This document shows positions 1 through 8,459 of a stretch of 64,000 nucleotides of DNA, piece by piece. The stretch is from Streptomyces sp. Root1304 (GTDB lineage: Bacteria > Actinomycetota > Actinomycetes > Streptomycetales > Streptomycetaceae), in the NCBI RefSeq assembly GCF_001426405.1, contig NZ_LMEP01000008.1:27649-91648 (forward strand). Direction: 5' to 3'. The notes under the pieces were generated by a model. It saw only the letters and a list, made by a program, of their open reading frames with translations. It did not search any database and was not told the origin of the DNA. Both the position numbers and the translations under genes were made by a program. How positions within the stretch are numbered: position 1 is the first letter of the stretch; each line of letters begins with the position of its first letter.

Positions 1-901
1 CGCCCGCCGGAAGCTGGCCGGCCTGCCCCGCGCCCTGCGCTTCCCGAACGCCGCCGCCGGAGCCCTCTGGCTGCGCTCCCGCCAGTCCTTCCTGCTCGCC
101 TCCGCCCGGCTCGCCGTCGCCGACGGGGAGCTCGACACCCTCGCCCGCCGTCTCATCGCCTCCCTGGTCCGGGCGCTCGCGGCGCACCGGGGCGCCGAGG
201 CCGCCGCTCCCGAGCTGTACGGGCTGCACCAGCTGGTCCTGGACGTGGCCGAGCGGCACGGGCTGCACCGCGAGCGGGCCGCCGCCCTGCTGAACCTCGC
301 CGATCTCGACGCCCGGACCGGCAGGACGAAGGACGCTCTGCTGCGATATCGGTTGGCATTGGAGGCCGGACGCGCAGCAAATGACCCGTACGCGACCGGT
401 CGCGCAATGGAATCCGTAGGTGGCTCGTATCAGGAGCTGGGAGACTGGCAGCGGGCCGGCGACTGGTACGGGCGGGCGCTCGCCCAGCGCCTCGCCCGGG
501 ACGAGCGCGCCGACCAGGCTCGGCTGTACGCCCGCCTCGGCGCCGTACAGACCTACGCGGGCCGGTACGGCGAGGCCCTGCGGAACTGGCGGGCCGCCGC
601 GGCCGGCTATCGGCGCCTCGACGATCTCCCGGGCCACGCACGGGCGTTGAGCGAGGCGGCCCGGGTCCAGGAGTACGCCGGACGGCCCGAGGAATCCCTG
701 CGGACCTGCGAGGAAGCGGTGGAATGGGCCCGGCGCGCCCAGGACACCCGGCTCCAGGCCGCACTCCAGCTGCGGCTGGCCGACACCCTCGACCGGCTCG
801 GCGACCCGGCCGCCGCCCGGCTGCACCGGGCCGCTGCGGACAGACTGCTGGAAACGGCATCACCAGCCTACGAAATCCGTAGTGGCTCCAGCGAAGATTA
901 G
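1..901 (+). CDS. Tetratricopeptide-repeat protein, C-terminal part (start lies before the window)
   Basis: The frame is open from the first bases of the window to the TAG at 899-901, so only the last ~300 residues are visible and the ATG at 245 is internal. The protein is all-helical with repeated Tyr/Ala/Gly TPR signatures (ALLRYRLALEAG, DWYGRALAQRLARD, ALRNWRAAAAGYRRL, SLRTCEEAVEWARRA), typical of the TPR tail of actinobacterial NB-ARC/AfsR-type regulators. Whether an NB-ARC or SARP domain precedes it cannot be seen. TPR arrays bind proteins or peptides; no catalytic motif is present. ald follows in the same direction after 146 bases. Confidence 0.75.
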   Translation, partial: ARRKLAGLPRALRFPNAAAGALWLRSRQSFLLASARLAVADGELDTLARRLIASLVRALAAHRGAEAAAPELYGLHQLVLDVAERHGLHRERAAALLNLADLDARTGRTKDALLRYRLALEAGRAANDPYATGRAMESVGGSYQELGDWQRAGDWYGRALAQRLARDERADQARLYARLGAVQTYAGRYGEALRNWRAAAAGYRRLDDLPGHARALSEAARVQEYAGRPEESLRTCEEAVEWARRAQDTRLQAALQLRLADTLDRLGDPAAARLHRAAADRLLETASPAYEIRSGSSED

Positions 902-1047
902 TACTTTGAAAGGCTAGACAGCGGGAACTCCTTCATTAGACTGGGTCCGCCGCGTGTGAACGTGGTGTGCCCCGGTGCGCCGCAGTGCATCCGGGTATGT
1001 ATCGCAGTGCCCCAGATATCCCCCTGATTCAAGGACCGTGATCGACG

Positions 1048-2163
1048 ATGAAGGTCGGCATCCCCCGCGAGGTCAAGAACAACGAGTTCCGCGTGGCCAT
1101 CACCCCTGCTGGTGTCCACGAGCTCGTCCGCCACGGCCACCAGGTCTTCGTCGAGCAGAACGCCGGTGTCGGCTCCTCGATCACGGACGAGGAGTACGTC
1201 GCCGCCGGCGCCGAGATCCTCCCCACCGCCGACGAGGTCTGGGCCACCGCCGACCTGCTGCTCAAGGTCAAGGAGCCCATCGCGGAGGAGTACCACCGCC
1301 TCCGCAAGGACCAGACCCTCTTCACCTACCTGCACCTCGCCGCCTCCCGCGAGTGCACGGACGCCCTCCTGGCCTCCGGCACCACCGCCATCGCGTACGA
1401 GACCGTGGAGACCGCGAACCGCGCCCTCCCGCTGCTCGCCCCGATGTCCGAGGTCGCGGGCCGGCTGGCCCCGCAGGTCGGCGCCTACCACCTGATGCGC
1501 TCGGCCGGCGGTCGCGGCGTCCTGCCCGGCGGCGTGCCCGGCACCCACGCCGGCAAGGCCGTCGTCATCGGCGGCGGCGTCTCCGGCTGGAACGCCACCC
1601 AGATCGCCGTCGGCATGGGCTTCCACGTGACCCTGCTCGACAAGGACATCAACAAGCTCCGCGAGGCCGACAAGATCTTCGGCACCAAGGTGCAGACGAT
1701 CGTCTCCAACGCCTACGAGCTGGAGAAGGCCGTCGTCGAGGCCGACCTCGTCATCGGCGCCGTTCTCATCCCGGGCGCCAAGGCCCCGAAGCTGGTCACC
1801 AACGAGCTCGTCGCCAAGATGAAGCCCGGAAGTGTCCTTGTCGACATCGCGATCGACCAGGGCGGCTGCTTCGAGGACTCGCACCCGACCACCCACACCG
1901 AGCCGACCTTCCAGGTCCACAACTCGGTCTTCTACTGCGTCGCCAACATGCCCGGCGCGGTCCCGAACACCTCCACCTACGCCCTCACCAACGCCACGCT
2001 GCCCTACATCGTGTCGCTGGCGAACAACGGCTGGGCCGAGGCGCTGCGCCGCGACGCCGCCCTCGGTCTGGGCCTCAACACCCATGACGGCAAGGTGGTT
2101 TACAAGGAGGTCGCCGAGGCGCACGGCCTCGAGCACGTCGAGCTCAGCACCCTCCTGGGCTGA
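1048..2163 (+). CDS. ald: L-alanine dehydrogenase
   Basis: Catalyses reversible NAD-dependent oxidative deamination of L-alanine to pyruvate and ammonia in the cytoplasm. The 371-residue length is canonical and the expected residues fall at their textbook positions: R15 (EFRVAI), K75 (LLKVKEP) and H96 (YLHLAA) for substrate binding and catalysis, with the Rossmann signature GGGVSGWNA near residue 175 and the catalytic Asp in VDIAIDQGG near 270. The ATG is preceded by AAGGA about 11 bases upstream. A strong hairpin follows the stop, so the gene is probably monocistronic. Confidence 0.97.
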   Translation: MKVGIPREVKNNEFRVAITPAGVHELVRHGHQVFVEQNAGVGSSITDEEYVAAGAEILPTADEVWATADLLLKVKEPIAEEYHRLRKDQTLFTYLHLAASRECTDALLASGTTAIAYETVETANRALPLLAPMSEVAGRLAPQVGAYHLMRSAGGRGVLPGGVPGTHAGKAVVIGGGVSGWNATQIAVGMGFHVTLLDKDINKLREADKIFGTKVQTIVSNAYELEKAVVEADLVIGAVLIPGAKAPKLVTNELVAKMKPGSVLVDIAIDQGGCFEDSHPTTHTEPTFQVHNSVFYCVANMPGAVPNTSTYALTNATLPYIVSLANNGWAEALRRDAALGLGLNTHDGKVVYKEVAEAHGLEHVELSTLLG

Positions 2164-2207
2164 CCTCCGCGGCACCGCCGTCAACGCGTGCCGTCAATGC
2201 CACGCAC

Positions 2208-2240
2208 CCGGCCGGACCTTGTTCGACAAGGTCCGGCCGG
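2208..2240 (+). terminator. Rho-independent-type hairpin after ald
   Basis: Perfect 15-bp stem (2208-2222 with 2226-2240) and a 3-base loop, 45 bases past the ald stop. There is no U-tract, as is usual in Streptomyces. Confidence 0.75.
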
Positions 2241-2398
2241 CCGTGTCTCCGGGCCTGCCGTAACGTTCGGCCAACTCGCCTCGAACGTAACCCTTTAACC
2301 GTTTCGCACACCCCTGAAACGTGTGGATGCATGCCTGCGCACCCTTGACAGAGACGTGTTCGGTTGCCGACACATCGGGCCGGGTCCGGCGGATTGTG

Positions 2399-2428
2399 TT
2401 GCTGCGGAGCGGTGACACGCCATAGAGT
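2399..2428 (+). promoter_or_regulatory. Candidate vegetative promoter for the ParA-like/scpAB operon
   Basis: TTGCTG (2399-2404) and TAGAGT (2423-2428) with an 18-base spacer match HrdB-type elements, about 75 bases before the GTG start at 2504. A TTGACA at 2345-2350 has no good -10 partner. Apart from the ald terminator, nothing else was recognised in the 340-base gap 2164-2503. Confidence 0.35.
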
Positions 2429-2503
2429 CGCCAACCGTCGGCATGGTGCCACGCTGACCTATCGATAAATGTTCCTGGTGACATCCAAGGAGGTAGACGA
2501 CTT

Positions 2504-3637
2504 GTGAATGAGTCGACAATTACTCCCGGGAGCGGTGCGCCAGGTGCTCCGATCGGCTCCGTCGCGGTGCGGACCTTCGCGACGCACCAGCCCATGACGA
2601 CAGCCCACACGATGAAGACGATGGACGGCCTACACGTGAACGCCACGGCCGGCAACGAGATGGGCCGAGAGTCCACCCACTTCGCCGCCTTTGACGAGGT
2701 GCCCGAGGGGCACTTCTACGACCCCGACGCCGAGTACGAGCCCGACCCGGAGTACGCGGCCACCCTCGCACCCGACGCTGCCCGCCAGCGCCGCGAGCGG
2801 ATCGGCCCCACCGGACGGCCCCTGCCGTACTTCCCGATCCCGGGTCCCCTGACCGACCACGGACCCGCGAAGATCATCGCGATGTGCAACCAGAAGGGCG
2901 GCGTCGGCAAGACCACGTCGACCATCAACCTGGGTGCCGCGCTCGCCGAGTACGGACGACGGGTGCTGCTCGTCGACTTCGACCCGCAGGGAGCCCTGTC
3001 GGTCGGCCTCGGCGTGAACCCGATGGAGCTCGACCTCACCGTCTACAACCTGCTCATGGAGCGGGGCATGTCGGCGGACGAGGTCCTCCTGAAGACCGCC
3101 GTGCCCAACATGGACCTGCTGCCGAGCAACATCGACCTCTCGGCCGCCGAAGTCCAGCTCGTCAGCGAGGTCGCGCGCGAGTCGACGCTCCAGCGCGCCC
3201 TGAAGCCGCTGATGAACGACTACGACTACATCGTGATCGACTGTCAGCCCTCGCTCGGCCTGCTGACCGTGAACGCCCTGACGGCGGCTCACAAGGTCAT
3301 CGTGCCGCTGGAGTGCGAGTTCTTCGCGCTCCGCGGAGTGGCGCTGCTCACCGAGACCATCGAGAAGGTCCAGGAGCGGCTCAACCCCGAGCTGGAGCTC
3401 GACGGCATCCTCGCCACGATGTACGACTCCCGTACGGTGCACAGCCGTGAGGTCCTCGCGCGCGTCGTCGAGGCCTTCGACGACCACGTGTACCACACGG
3501 TCATCGGGCGGACGGTGCGCTTCCCGGAGACCACGGTCGCCGGTGAGCCCATCACCACGTACGCCTCCAACTCCGTGGGCGCCGCCGCCTACCGTCAGCT
3601 CGCCAGGGAGGTGCTCGCCCGGTGTCACGCCGAGTGA
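2504..3637 (+). CDS. ParA/MinD-family ATPase (ParA paralogue upstream of scpAB)
   Basis: A deviant Walker-A ATPase of the ParA superfamily, 377 residues. A ~120-residue N-terminal extension precedes the P-loop CNQKGGVGKTTSTINL (signature Lys ~131, P-loop Lys ~136); the A-prime motif VDFDPQGALS and Walker B YIVIDCQPSLGLLTVNAL follow. The family cycles ATP-dependent dimers on DNA to position chromosomes or cargo. It is not the oriC-linked parAB: no ParB follows, and the next genes are a small basic protein and scpA-scpB, suggesting a role in chromosome organisation. GTG start chosen because AAGGAGG lies 9 bases upstream. Confidence 0.93.
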   Translation: MNESTITPGSGAPGAPIGSVAVRTFATHQPMTTAHTMKTMDGLHVNATAGNEMGRESTHFAAFDEVPEGHFYDPDAEYEPDPEYAATLAPDAARQRRERIGPTGRPLPYFPIPGPLTDHGPAKIIAMCNQKGGVGKTTSTINLGAALAEYGRRVLLVDFDPQGALSVGLGVNPMELDLTVYNLLMERGMSADEVLLKTAVPNMDLLPSNIDLSAAEVQLVSEVARESTLQRALKPLMNDYDYIVIDCQPSLGLLTVNALTAAHKVIVPLECEFFALRGVALLTETIEKVQERLNPELELDGILATMYDSRTVHSREVLARVVEAFDDHVYHTVIGRTVRFPETTVAGEPITTYASNSVGAAAYRQLAREVLARCHAE

Positions 3638-4125
3638 GTCTGCCCGGCGCCGACGAACTCTTCCGTACGACCGGGGGGACGGCGCTCCAGTCGTCCGCAC
3701 CCCGCCGGGCCGTCCCGGCACCGGCGGGCGAGAGCGCCCCGGCGGCGGCCGAGGGCTCCGCGGAGCACACGGCGGCGGACTCCGAGACCGCAGAACCGAG
3801 CGCGAGGACGGCGGAGCCCGACGGCGCCGCCGCCAAGGGCGCACCCGCGGCCGCGGTCCCCGCCCCGGCGGCGCGGCGACGCGGCGGCGGTCGGGCCCCG
3901 AACCGGCGGCCCAGCGGCCGGGAGCGCCACGACGAGAAGATCACGGTCTACGTCTCCGCCGAGGAGCTGATGGACCTGGAGCACGCCCGGCTGGTGCTCC
4001 GCGGTGAGCACGGTCTCGCCGTGGACCGCGGCCGGATCGTCCGGGAGGCCGTCGCGGTCGTCCTGGCGGACCTGGAGTCCCGCGGCGACGCGAGCATCCT
4101 CGTCCGCCGCCTGCGCGGCCGCTGA
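3622..4125 (+). CDS. Small conserved protein with basic C-terminal domain, likely partner of the ParA-like ATPase
   Basis: 167 residues: a short conserved N-terminus (LPGADELFRTTGG), an Ala/Pro/Glu-rich linker to ~85, a basic patch (RRRGGGRAPNRRPSGRERH), then a folded domain beginning EKITVYVSAEELMDLEHARL whose strand-then-helices layout resembles ribbon-helix-helix DNA-binding proteins. It overlaps the upstream ATPase gene by 16 bases; AGGGAGG 10 bases before GTG 3622 supports this start, but a GTG at 3634 (4-base GTGA overlap) is an alternative. Inference: the DNA-binding adaptor of the ParA-like ATPase. No characterised homologue was recognised. Confidence 0.8.
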   Translation: MSRRVSLPGADELFRTTGGTALQSSAPRRAVPAPAGESAPAAAEGSAEHTAADSETAEPSARTAEPDGAAAKGAPAAAVPAPAARRRGGGRAPNRRPSGRERHDEKITVYVSAEELMDLEHARLVLRGEHGLAVDRGRIVREAVAVVLADLESRGDASILVRRLRGR

Positions 4126-4170
4126 CGGTAGCCTGCGGGCTGCCGCGCTCCCCGTTCCCCCTGGACCTCC

Positions 4171-5361
4171 ATGCACCACGCCCCCGATGAAACGTCCCGC
4201 CCGCCACGCCGCCTCCTGGGCCGCGGGCCGGGCGAGCCGGAGGAGGCCGCACCACAGCCTCCGGCCGGCCCTCCCGTACAGGACGAGGGGCGGCCGGACG
4301 GCTCTGCGGCCCCGGCCGAGGGGCCGGACGGGCGGGAGTACGGCTCCGAGGGCCCTGACGGCCCTGAGAGCGGCTCCGGGGCCCTTCGGGGCGGTGACGG
4401 GGGCACCGAGGCCGGAGAGGGTGCCACGGGCGCGCGTGAGGGCGGTTCCGGGGCCCTTGAGGATGGTGTCGACGCCGATGAGGCCGGAGCCGGGGCCGTC
4501 GAGGCCGGGCACGGCGGTGACGGTGACGGTGCTGCCGAGGCCGGGCGCGGCGACGGTGGTGACGGCGACAGCGGTCGGTTCACCGTGCGGCTCTCGAACT
4601 TCGAGGGGCCCTTCGATCTGCTCCTCCAGCTGATCACCAAGCACAAGCTCGACGTCACCGAGGTCGCGCTCTCGCAGGTCACCGACGAGTTCATGGCGCA
4701 CCTGCGCGCCCTCGGTCCCGACGGGGACCTCGACCAGACCACCGAGTTCCTCGTCGTCGCCGCCACCCTCCTCGACCTCAAGGCCGCCCGGCTGCTGCCC
4801 GCCGCCGAGGTGGAGGACGAGGCCGACCTCGCCCTCCTGGAGGCCCGCGACCTGCTCTTCGCGAGGCTGCTCCAGTACCGGGCGTACAAGAAGATCGCGG
4901 CGATCTTCGCGGAGCGCTGGGAGGCCGAGGGCCGCCGCCACCCCCGTACCGTCGGACTCGAACCGCACCACGCCGAGCTGCTCCCCGAGGTCGTCATCTC
5001 CATCGGCGCCGAGGGCTTCGCGAAGCTGGCGGTCAAGGCGATGCGGCCCAGGGCCGAGCCTCAGGTGTACGTCGACCACATCCACGCCCCGCTCGTCAGC
5101 GTCCGCGAGCAGGCCGCCGTGGTCGTCGCGCTGCTCCGCGAGCGCGGGACGGCGCTCTTCCGCGAGCTGATCGAGGACGTCGGCGACGAGACGCTGACCG
5201 TGGTGGCCCGCTTCCTCGCCCTCCTGGAGCTCTACCGGGAGAAGGCCGTCGCCCTCGACCAGGAGACCGCCCTGGGGGACCTCACCGTCTCCTGGACCGG
5301 CGGGGAGGCGGACCCGGCCGGGTCCGTGACGGACGAATTCGACCAGGAGGCCCCCGCATGA
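4171..5361 (+). CDS. scpA: Segregation and condensation protein A
   Basis: The kleisin subunit of the SMC-ScpAB condensin. The recognisable ScpA domain starts about residue 133 (RFTVRLSNFEGPFDLLLQLI) and continues through HKLDVTEVALSQVTDEF, the hydrophobic VVAATLLDLKAARLLP and a C-terminal winged helix that contacts SMC. The first ~130 residues are Gly/Glu/Asp/Ala-rich and low complexity; their functional importance cannot be judged from sequence, and an internal start would leave the core intact. The stop overlaps scpB (ATGA). Confidence 0.93.
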   Translation: MHHAPDETSRPPRRLLGRGPGEPEEAAPQPPAGPPVQDEGRPDGSAAPAEGPDGREYGSEGPDGPESGSGALRGGDGGTEAGEGATGAREGGSGALEDGVDADEAGAGAVEAGHGGDGDGAAEAGRGDGGDGDSGRFTVRLSNFEGPFDLLLQLITKHKLDVTEVALSQVTDEFMAHLRALGPDGDLDQTTEFLVVAATLLDLKAARLLPAAEVEDEADLALLEARDLLFARLLQYRAYKKIAAIFAERWEAEGRRHPRTVGLEPHHAELLPEVVISIGAEGFAKLAVKAMRPRAEPQVYVDHIHAPLVSVREQAAVVVALLRERGTALFRELIEDVGDETLTVVARFLALLELYREKAVALDQETALGDLTVSWTGGEADPAGSVTDEFDQEAPA

Positions 5362-5963
5362 GCGACCTCAAGCCCGCCCTCGAAGCCGTCCTGATGGTCG
5401 TCGACGAGCCCGCCACCGAGGCCCACCTCGCCAAGGTCCTGGACCGGACCCCCCGCGAGGTCGCGGACGCCCTGCGGGAGCTGGCCGACGAGTACACCGT
5501 CCAGGGCCGGGGCTTCGAGCTGCGGCGGGTGGCCGGCGGCTGGCGCTACTACACCCGCGCCGAGCACGCCGCGGCCGTCGAGGCCTTCGTCCTGGAGGGC
5601 CAGCAGGCCCGGCTCACCCAGGCGGCCCTGGAGACCCTGGCGGTCGTCGCGTACCGCCAGCCGGTCAGCCGTTCCCGGGTCTCGGCGGTCCGCGGGGTCA
5701 ACTGCGACGGGGTGATGCGGACCCTCCTGCAGCGGGGTCTGGTGGAGGAGGCGGGCGCGGAACCCGAAACAGGTGCGATCCTGTACAGGACGACGAACTA
5801 CTTCCTGGAGCGGATGGGCCTGCGCGGCCTGGACGAGCTCCCCGAGCTGGCGCCCTTCCTCCCCGAGGCGGAGGCGGTCGAGCCGGACTCGCTGGAAGGG
5901 GTCCCGTCGTTCGATCCGGATGCACCGGATCGTGAGGACGACGACGACAAGACGGAAGTTTGA
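5358..5963 (+). CDS. scpB: Segregation and condensation protein B
   Basis: 201 residues. Tandem winged-helix protein that binds the ScpA linker in the SMC complex. Diagnostic stretches are LKPALEAVLMVVDEPAT, GFELRRVAGGWRYYTR and LTQAALETLAVVAYRQPVSR with VRGVNCDGVMRTLLQRGLV. It starts inside the scpA stop (ATGA), implying translational coupling and stoichiometric expression. The acidic tail after ~175 is variable. Its own stop overlaps the next gene's ATG (TGATG at 5961-5965). Confidence 0.95.
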   Translation: MSDLKPALEAVLMVVDEPATEAHLAKVLDRTPREVADALRELADEYTVQGRGFELRRVAGGWRYYTRAEHAAAVEAFVLEGQQARLTQAALETLAVVAYRQPVSRSRVSAVRGVNCDGVMRTLLQRGLVEEAGAEPETGAILYRTTNYFLERMGLRGLDELPELAPFLPEAEAVEPDSLEGVPSFDPDAPDREDDDDKTEV

Positions 5964-7180
5964 TGCGAAGCAGCAGCGGCAGGAACAGCAGCGGAAACAA
6001 CGGCGGGAGCCGTGGTGGCAACAGCGGCGGCCGCGGCGGCAGCAGCGGTGGCGGCGGCGGCCGCGGCGGCTCCGGCGGCGGCGGCGGTTACCGGGGCGGC
6101 AGCGGTGGTGGCGGCGGCTACCAGGGCGGTGGCGGCGGCGGTGGCTACCAGGGTGGCGGCCGTGACGACCAGAAGCGCCCGAGCAACCCGCGCCGGCCTC
6201 GCCCCGAGGAGCGCTCCTACGACGTGAGCCCGCCCGCGGAGGCCCCGAAGAAGGGCCGCGGCTCCGCGGCCCGCGGCGGCGCCAAGGGCGGCCCCAAGGC
6301 ACCCCAGGGCGGCACCCCGCCCCGTCGTGGCCCGCACGGCCAGCGGCAGGCCCCGGCCCGCTCGCGCGAGCTCGACGCCAAGATCGAGCAGCGCAACCGG
6401 GAGCGGTACGAGAACCGGCCGGAGATCAGGACCCCGAAGACCTTCCCGGGCGCCGAGCAGGAGGGCGAGCGGCTGCAGAAGGTCCTCGCCCGCGCCGGCA
6501 TGGGCTCGCGGCGCGCCTGCGAGGAGCTCATCGAGCAGGCCCGCGTCGAGGTCAACGGCGAGATCGTCCTGGAGCAGGGCAAGCGCGTCGACCCGGAGAA
6601 GGACGAGATCAAGGTGGACGGCCTGACCGTCGCCACCCAGTCGTACCTGTTCTTCGCGCTGAACAAGCCGGCCGGTGTCGTCTCCACCATGGAGGACCCG
6701 GACGGCCGCCAGTGCCTCGGCGACTACGTCAACAACCGTGAGACGCGTCTCTTCCACGTCGGCCGGCTCGACACGGAGACCGAGGGCATCATCCTGCTCA
6801 CCAACCACGGTGAGCTGGCCCACCGCCTCACGCACCCGAAGTACGGCGTGAAGAAGACCTACCTGGCCGCCATCACCGGCCCGCTGCCCCGCGAGGTCGG
6901 CAAGCGGCTGAAGGACGGCATCCAGCTGGAGGACGGCTACGCCAAGGCCGACCACTTCCGCGTGGTCGAGCAGACCGGCAAGAACTACCTGGTCGAGGTC
7001 ACGCTGCACGAGGGCCGCAAGCACATCGTGCGCCGCATGCTGGCCGAGGCCGGCTTCCCGGTCGAGAAGCTGGTCCGCACGGCCTTCGGCCCGATCGGTC
7101 TGGGCGACCAGAAGTCGGGCTGGCTGCGCCGCCTGACCAACACGGAGGTCGGCATGCTGATGAAGGAAGTCGGCATGTAA
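5963..7180 (+). CDS. rluB: RsuA/RluB-family ribosomal pseudouridine synthase with Gly/Arg-rich N-terminal extension
   Basis: Isomerises uridine to pseudouridine in ribosomal RNA. The C-terminal ~245 residues hold an S4 RNA-binding domain (RLQKVLARAGMGSRRACEEL) and the catalytic domain with the active-site Asp in FHVGRLDTETEGIILLTN. The first ~150 residues are unusual: Gly/Ser/Arg-rich repeats (GGSGGGGGYRGG, GGGGYQGG), then a basic Pro/Arg-rich stretch, resembling RGG RNA-binding tails. The start is the ATG at 5963 that overlaps the scpB stop. RluB versus another RsuA-family target is not certain. Confidence 0.9.
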   Translation: MRSSSGRNSSGNNGGSRGGNSGGRGGSSGGGGGRGGSGGGGGYRGGSGGGGGYQGGGGGGGYQGGGRDDQKRPSNPRRPRPEERSYDVSPPAEAPKKGRGSAARGGAKGGPKAPQGGTPPRRGPHGQRQAPARSRELDAKIEQRNRERYENRPEIRTPKTFPGAEQEGERLQKVLARAGMGSRRACEELIEQARVEVNGEIVLEQGKRVDPEKDEIKVDGLTVATQSYLFFALNKPAGVVSTMEDPDGRQCLGDYVNNRETRLFHVGRLDTETEGIILLTNHGELAHRLTHPKYGVKKTYLAAITGPLPREVGKRLKDGIQLEDGYAKADHFRVVEQTGKNYLVEVTLHEGRKHIVRRMLAEAGFPVEKLVRTAFGPIGLGDQKSGWLRRLTNTEVGMLMKEVGM

Positions 7181-7200
7181 GGCCCCCGGCCCGCGCTACG

Positions 7201-7242
7201 AAGGAGCCCGTGACCGCCCCACCCGGCGGTCACGGGCTCCTT
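7201..7242. terminator. Strong bidirectional hairpin terminator
   Basis: Perfect 18-bp stem (7201-7218 with 7225-7242) and a 6-base loop, 20 bases after the pseudouridine synthase stop and between convergent genes. Confidence 0.85.
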
Positions 7243-7260
7243 CGCGTTCCCCGTCCCCGC

Positions 7261-7327
7261 TAGGTCGTGTCCGGAAAGTGGCGCCGTCTGCTCGCGGGCC
7301 AGGCGGGACTTTCCGGACACGACCTAG
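7261..7327. repeat. REP-like inverted-repeat element (full copy)
   Basis: Inverted repeat with 19-bp perfect arms (7261-7279 and 7308-7326) around 28 bases; the arm reads TAGGTCGTGTCCGGAAAGT. A half copy with 30 of 33 bases matching 7295-7327 lies at 14716-14748. The CTA at 7324-7326 is also the TAG stop codon of the minus-strand gene that follows. No coding capacity; looks like a short dispersed extragenic palindrome or MITE-like element. Confidence 0.7.
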
Positions 7328-8346
7328 TGCTCCCGGTGGTACGCGGCCACGGCGCCGAAGGCCTCCTTCGGCTCCCAGTCCAGGTCGGGGTACGTGTCGC
7401 CCTTGCGGTCCTCGAAGACCTTGACGATGCCGTAGCTGGCCAGGTCCAGATCCTCCCGGGGGTCGGCGTCCGGCCGGTGGACGTGGTCGTGGAGCGCGAA
7501 GACGAAGACGAAGGTGGTGTCGACGCCCCCGGCGTCGAAGGCCTCCAGGAGTTCCCGTACGTACGCGGCCTGGCCGGCCTCGTCGCGCGCGTGCTCCCCG
7601 TTCAGGCGCAGCGGGCCGTGCCCCTCGCCGTACTCGACGATCTCCAGGCCGCGCGCGCCCACGTCGCCGGCGCCCCGGAAGGTCGCGGAGCCGAACTCGG
7701 TGATCGCGACCGGCTTGCCCTGGTCGACGAGCCGCCGCACGCCCGCGGCGAAGACGTCGGCGATCTCGGCCGACCGGTAGAGGTCCACGGAGAGGAAGTC
7801 GAACGGCGTCCAGTCGACCTGTTCCAGCGGCACGGAGGCGTAGGTGATCCTGCCGTGGAAGTGCTCGCGGACCACCGCCACGGCCCTGCCGAGGAACTCG
7901 TTCACCCGTGCCCCGGCCTCCGCGATCCGTTCGGCGGGGCGGTCCGGCGACAGCAGGAACGCGACCCGCTCGTCGATCGAGTCGCCGGGCAGGAAGCCCT
8001 TGTTCATCAGGCTCAGCTCGGCGCCGGTGACGAGGACGACCTCGCCGCCGAGCCCCCGCAGCCGCTCGGCGCGCCGGGCGCAGTCGGCGAACAGCGCCAG
8101 CATCTCGTCGGCGGTCAGCTCCAGCGGGTACGGCGAGAACCAGACCTCCAGGCCGAGGGCGAGCGCGCACCTCGCCGCCCGCTCGATCCGCTCGGGGTCA
8201 CCCCCGGTGACGCGGACGGCGGTGCAGTGCAGGTCGTCCCGGATGACACGGAGCTCGCGCTCGACGGTCACGGGGTCGAAGCGCTCGCGGGAGACGGACT
8301 CCCCGCGGACGAAACCGGTGTCGTACGTGATGCCCTTGGCGCGCAT
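7324..8346 (-). CDS. TIM-barrel, glycosidase-like conserved protein
   Basis: 340 residues, no signal peptide. The layout is that of an (alpha/beta)8 barrel: early strand GITYDTGFV, LHCTAVRVTGGDPERIE, EVWFSPYPLELT, EVVLVTGAELSLMNKGF, FLSVDLYRS, and a C-terminal strand carrying a candidate catalytic Glu in KPVAITEFGSATF. Homologues are, as I recall, often labelled abortive-infection protein without direct support; a glycoside-hydrolase-like fold is the better description and the substrate is unknown. GGGGAGG lies 9 bases before the ATG. It diverges from a TetR gene across a palindrome, so it may be that regulator's target. Its stop codon lies inside the REP-like repeat. Confidence 0.8.
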   Translation of the reverse strand: MRAKGITYDTGFVRGESVSRERFDPVTVERELRVIRDDLHCTAVRVTGGDPERIERAARCALALGLEVWFSPYPLELTADEMLALFADCARRAERLRGLGGEVVLVTGAELSLMNKGFLPGDSIDERVAFLLSPDRPAERIAEAGARVNEFLGRAVAVVREHFHGRITYASVPLEQVDWTPFDFLSVDLYRSAEIADVFAAGVRRLVDQGKPVAITEFGSATFRGAGDVGARGLEIVEYGEGHGPLRLNGEHARDEAGQAAYVRELLEAFDAGGVDTTFVFVFALHDHVHRPDADPREDLDLASYGIVKVFEDRKGDTYPDLDWEPKEAFGAVAAYHREH

Positions 8347-8370
8347 GGGTGATGTCCTCCCCGAGATGGT

Positions 8371-8391
8371 TAAGGTACTTGGCGTACCTTA
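8371..8391. promoter_or_regulatory. Candidate TetR operator
   Basis: Perfect inverted repeat TAAGGTAC-N5-GTACCTTA in the 113-base gap between the divergent TIM-barrel and TetR genes, 25 bases upstream of the minus-strand start. Size and symmetry are typical of TetR operators. Confidence 0.5.
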
Positions 8392-8459
8392 CTTGCCCGT
8401 GGTGTGCGGTCAACAGGACGATGGAGAGGAACCAGCGGTACCGATCACGGGGTGAGGAC

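Noticed and set aside
2504..4125. The main chromosomal parAB locus
   Set aside because: No ParB, no parS-like GTTTCACGTGAAAC nearby, and no oriC/gid/rnpA neighbours.
8349..8459. Upstream extension of the TetR protein
   Set aside because: The extra residues (PRWLRYLAYLTCPW) cross the operator palindrome and do not resemble a TetR N-terminus.
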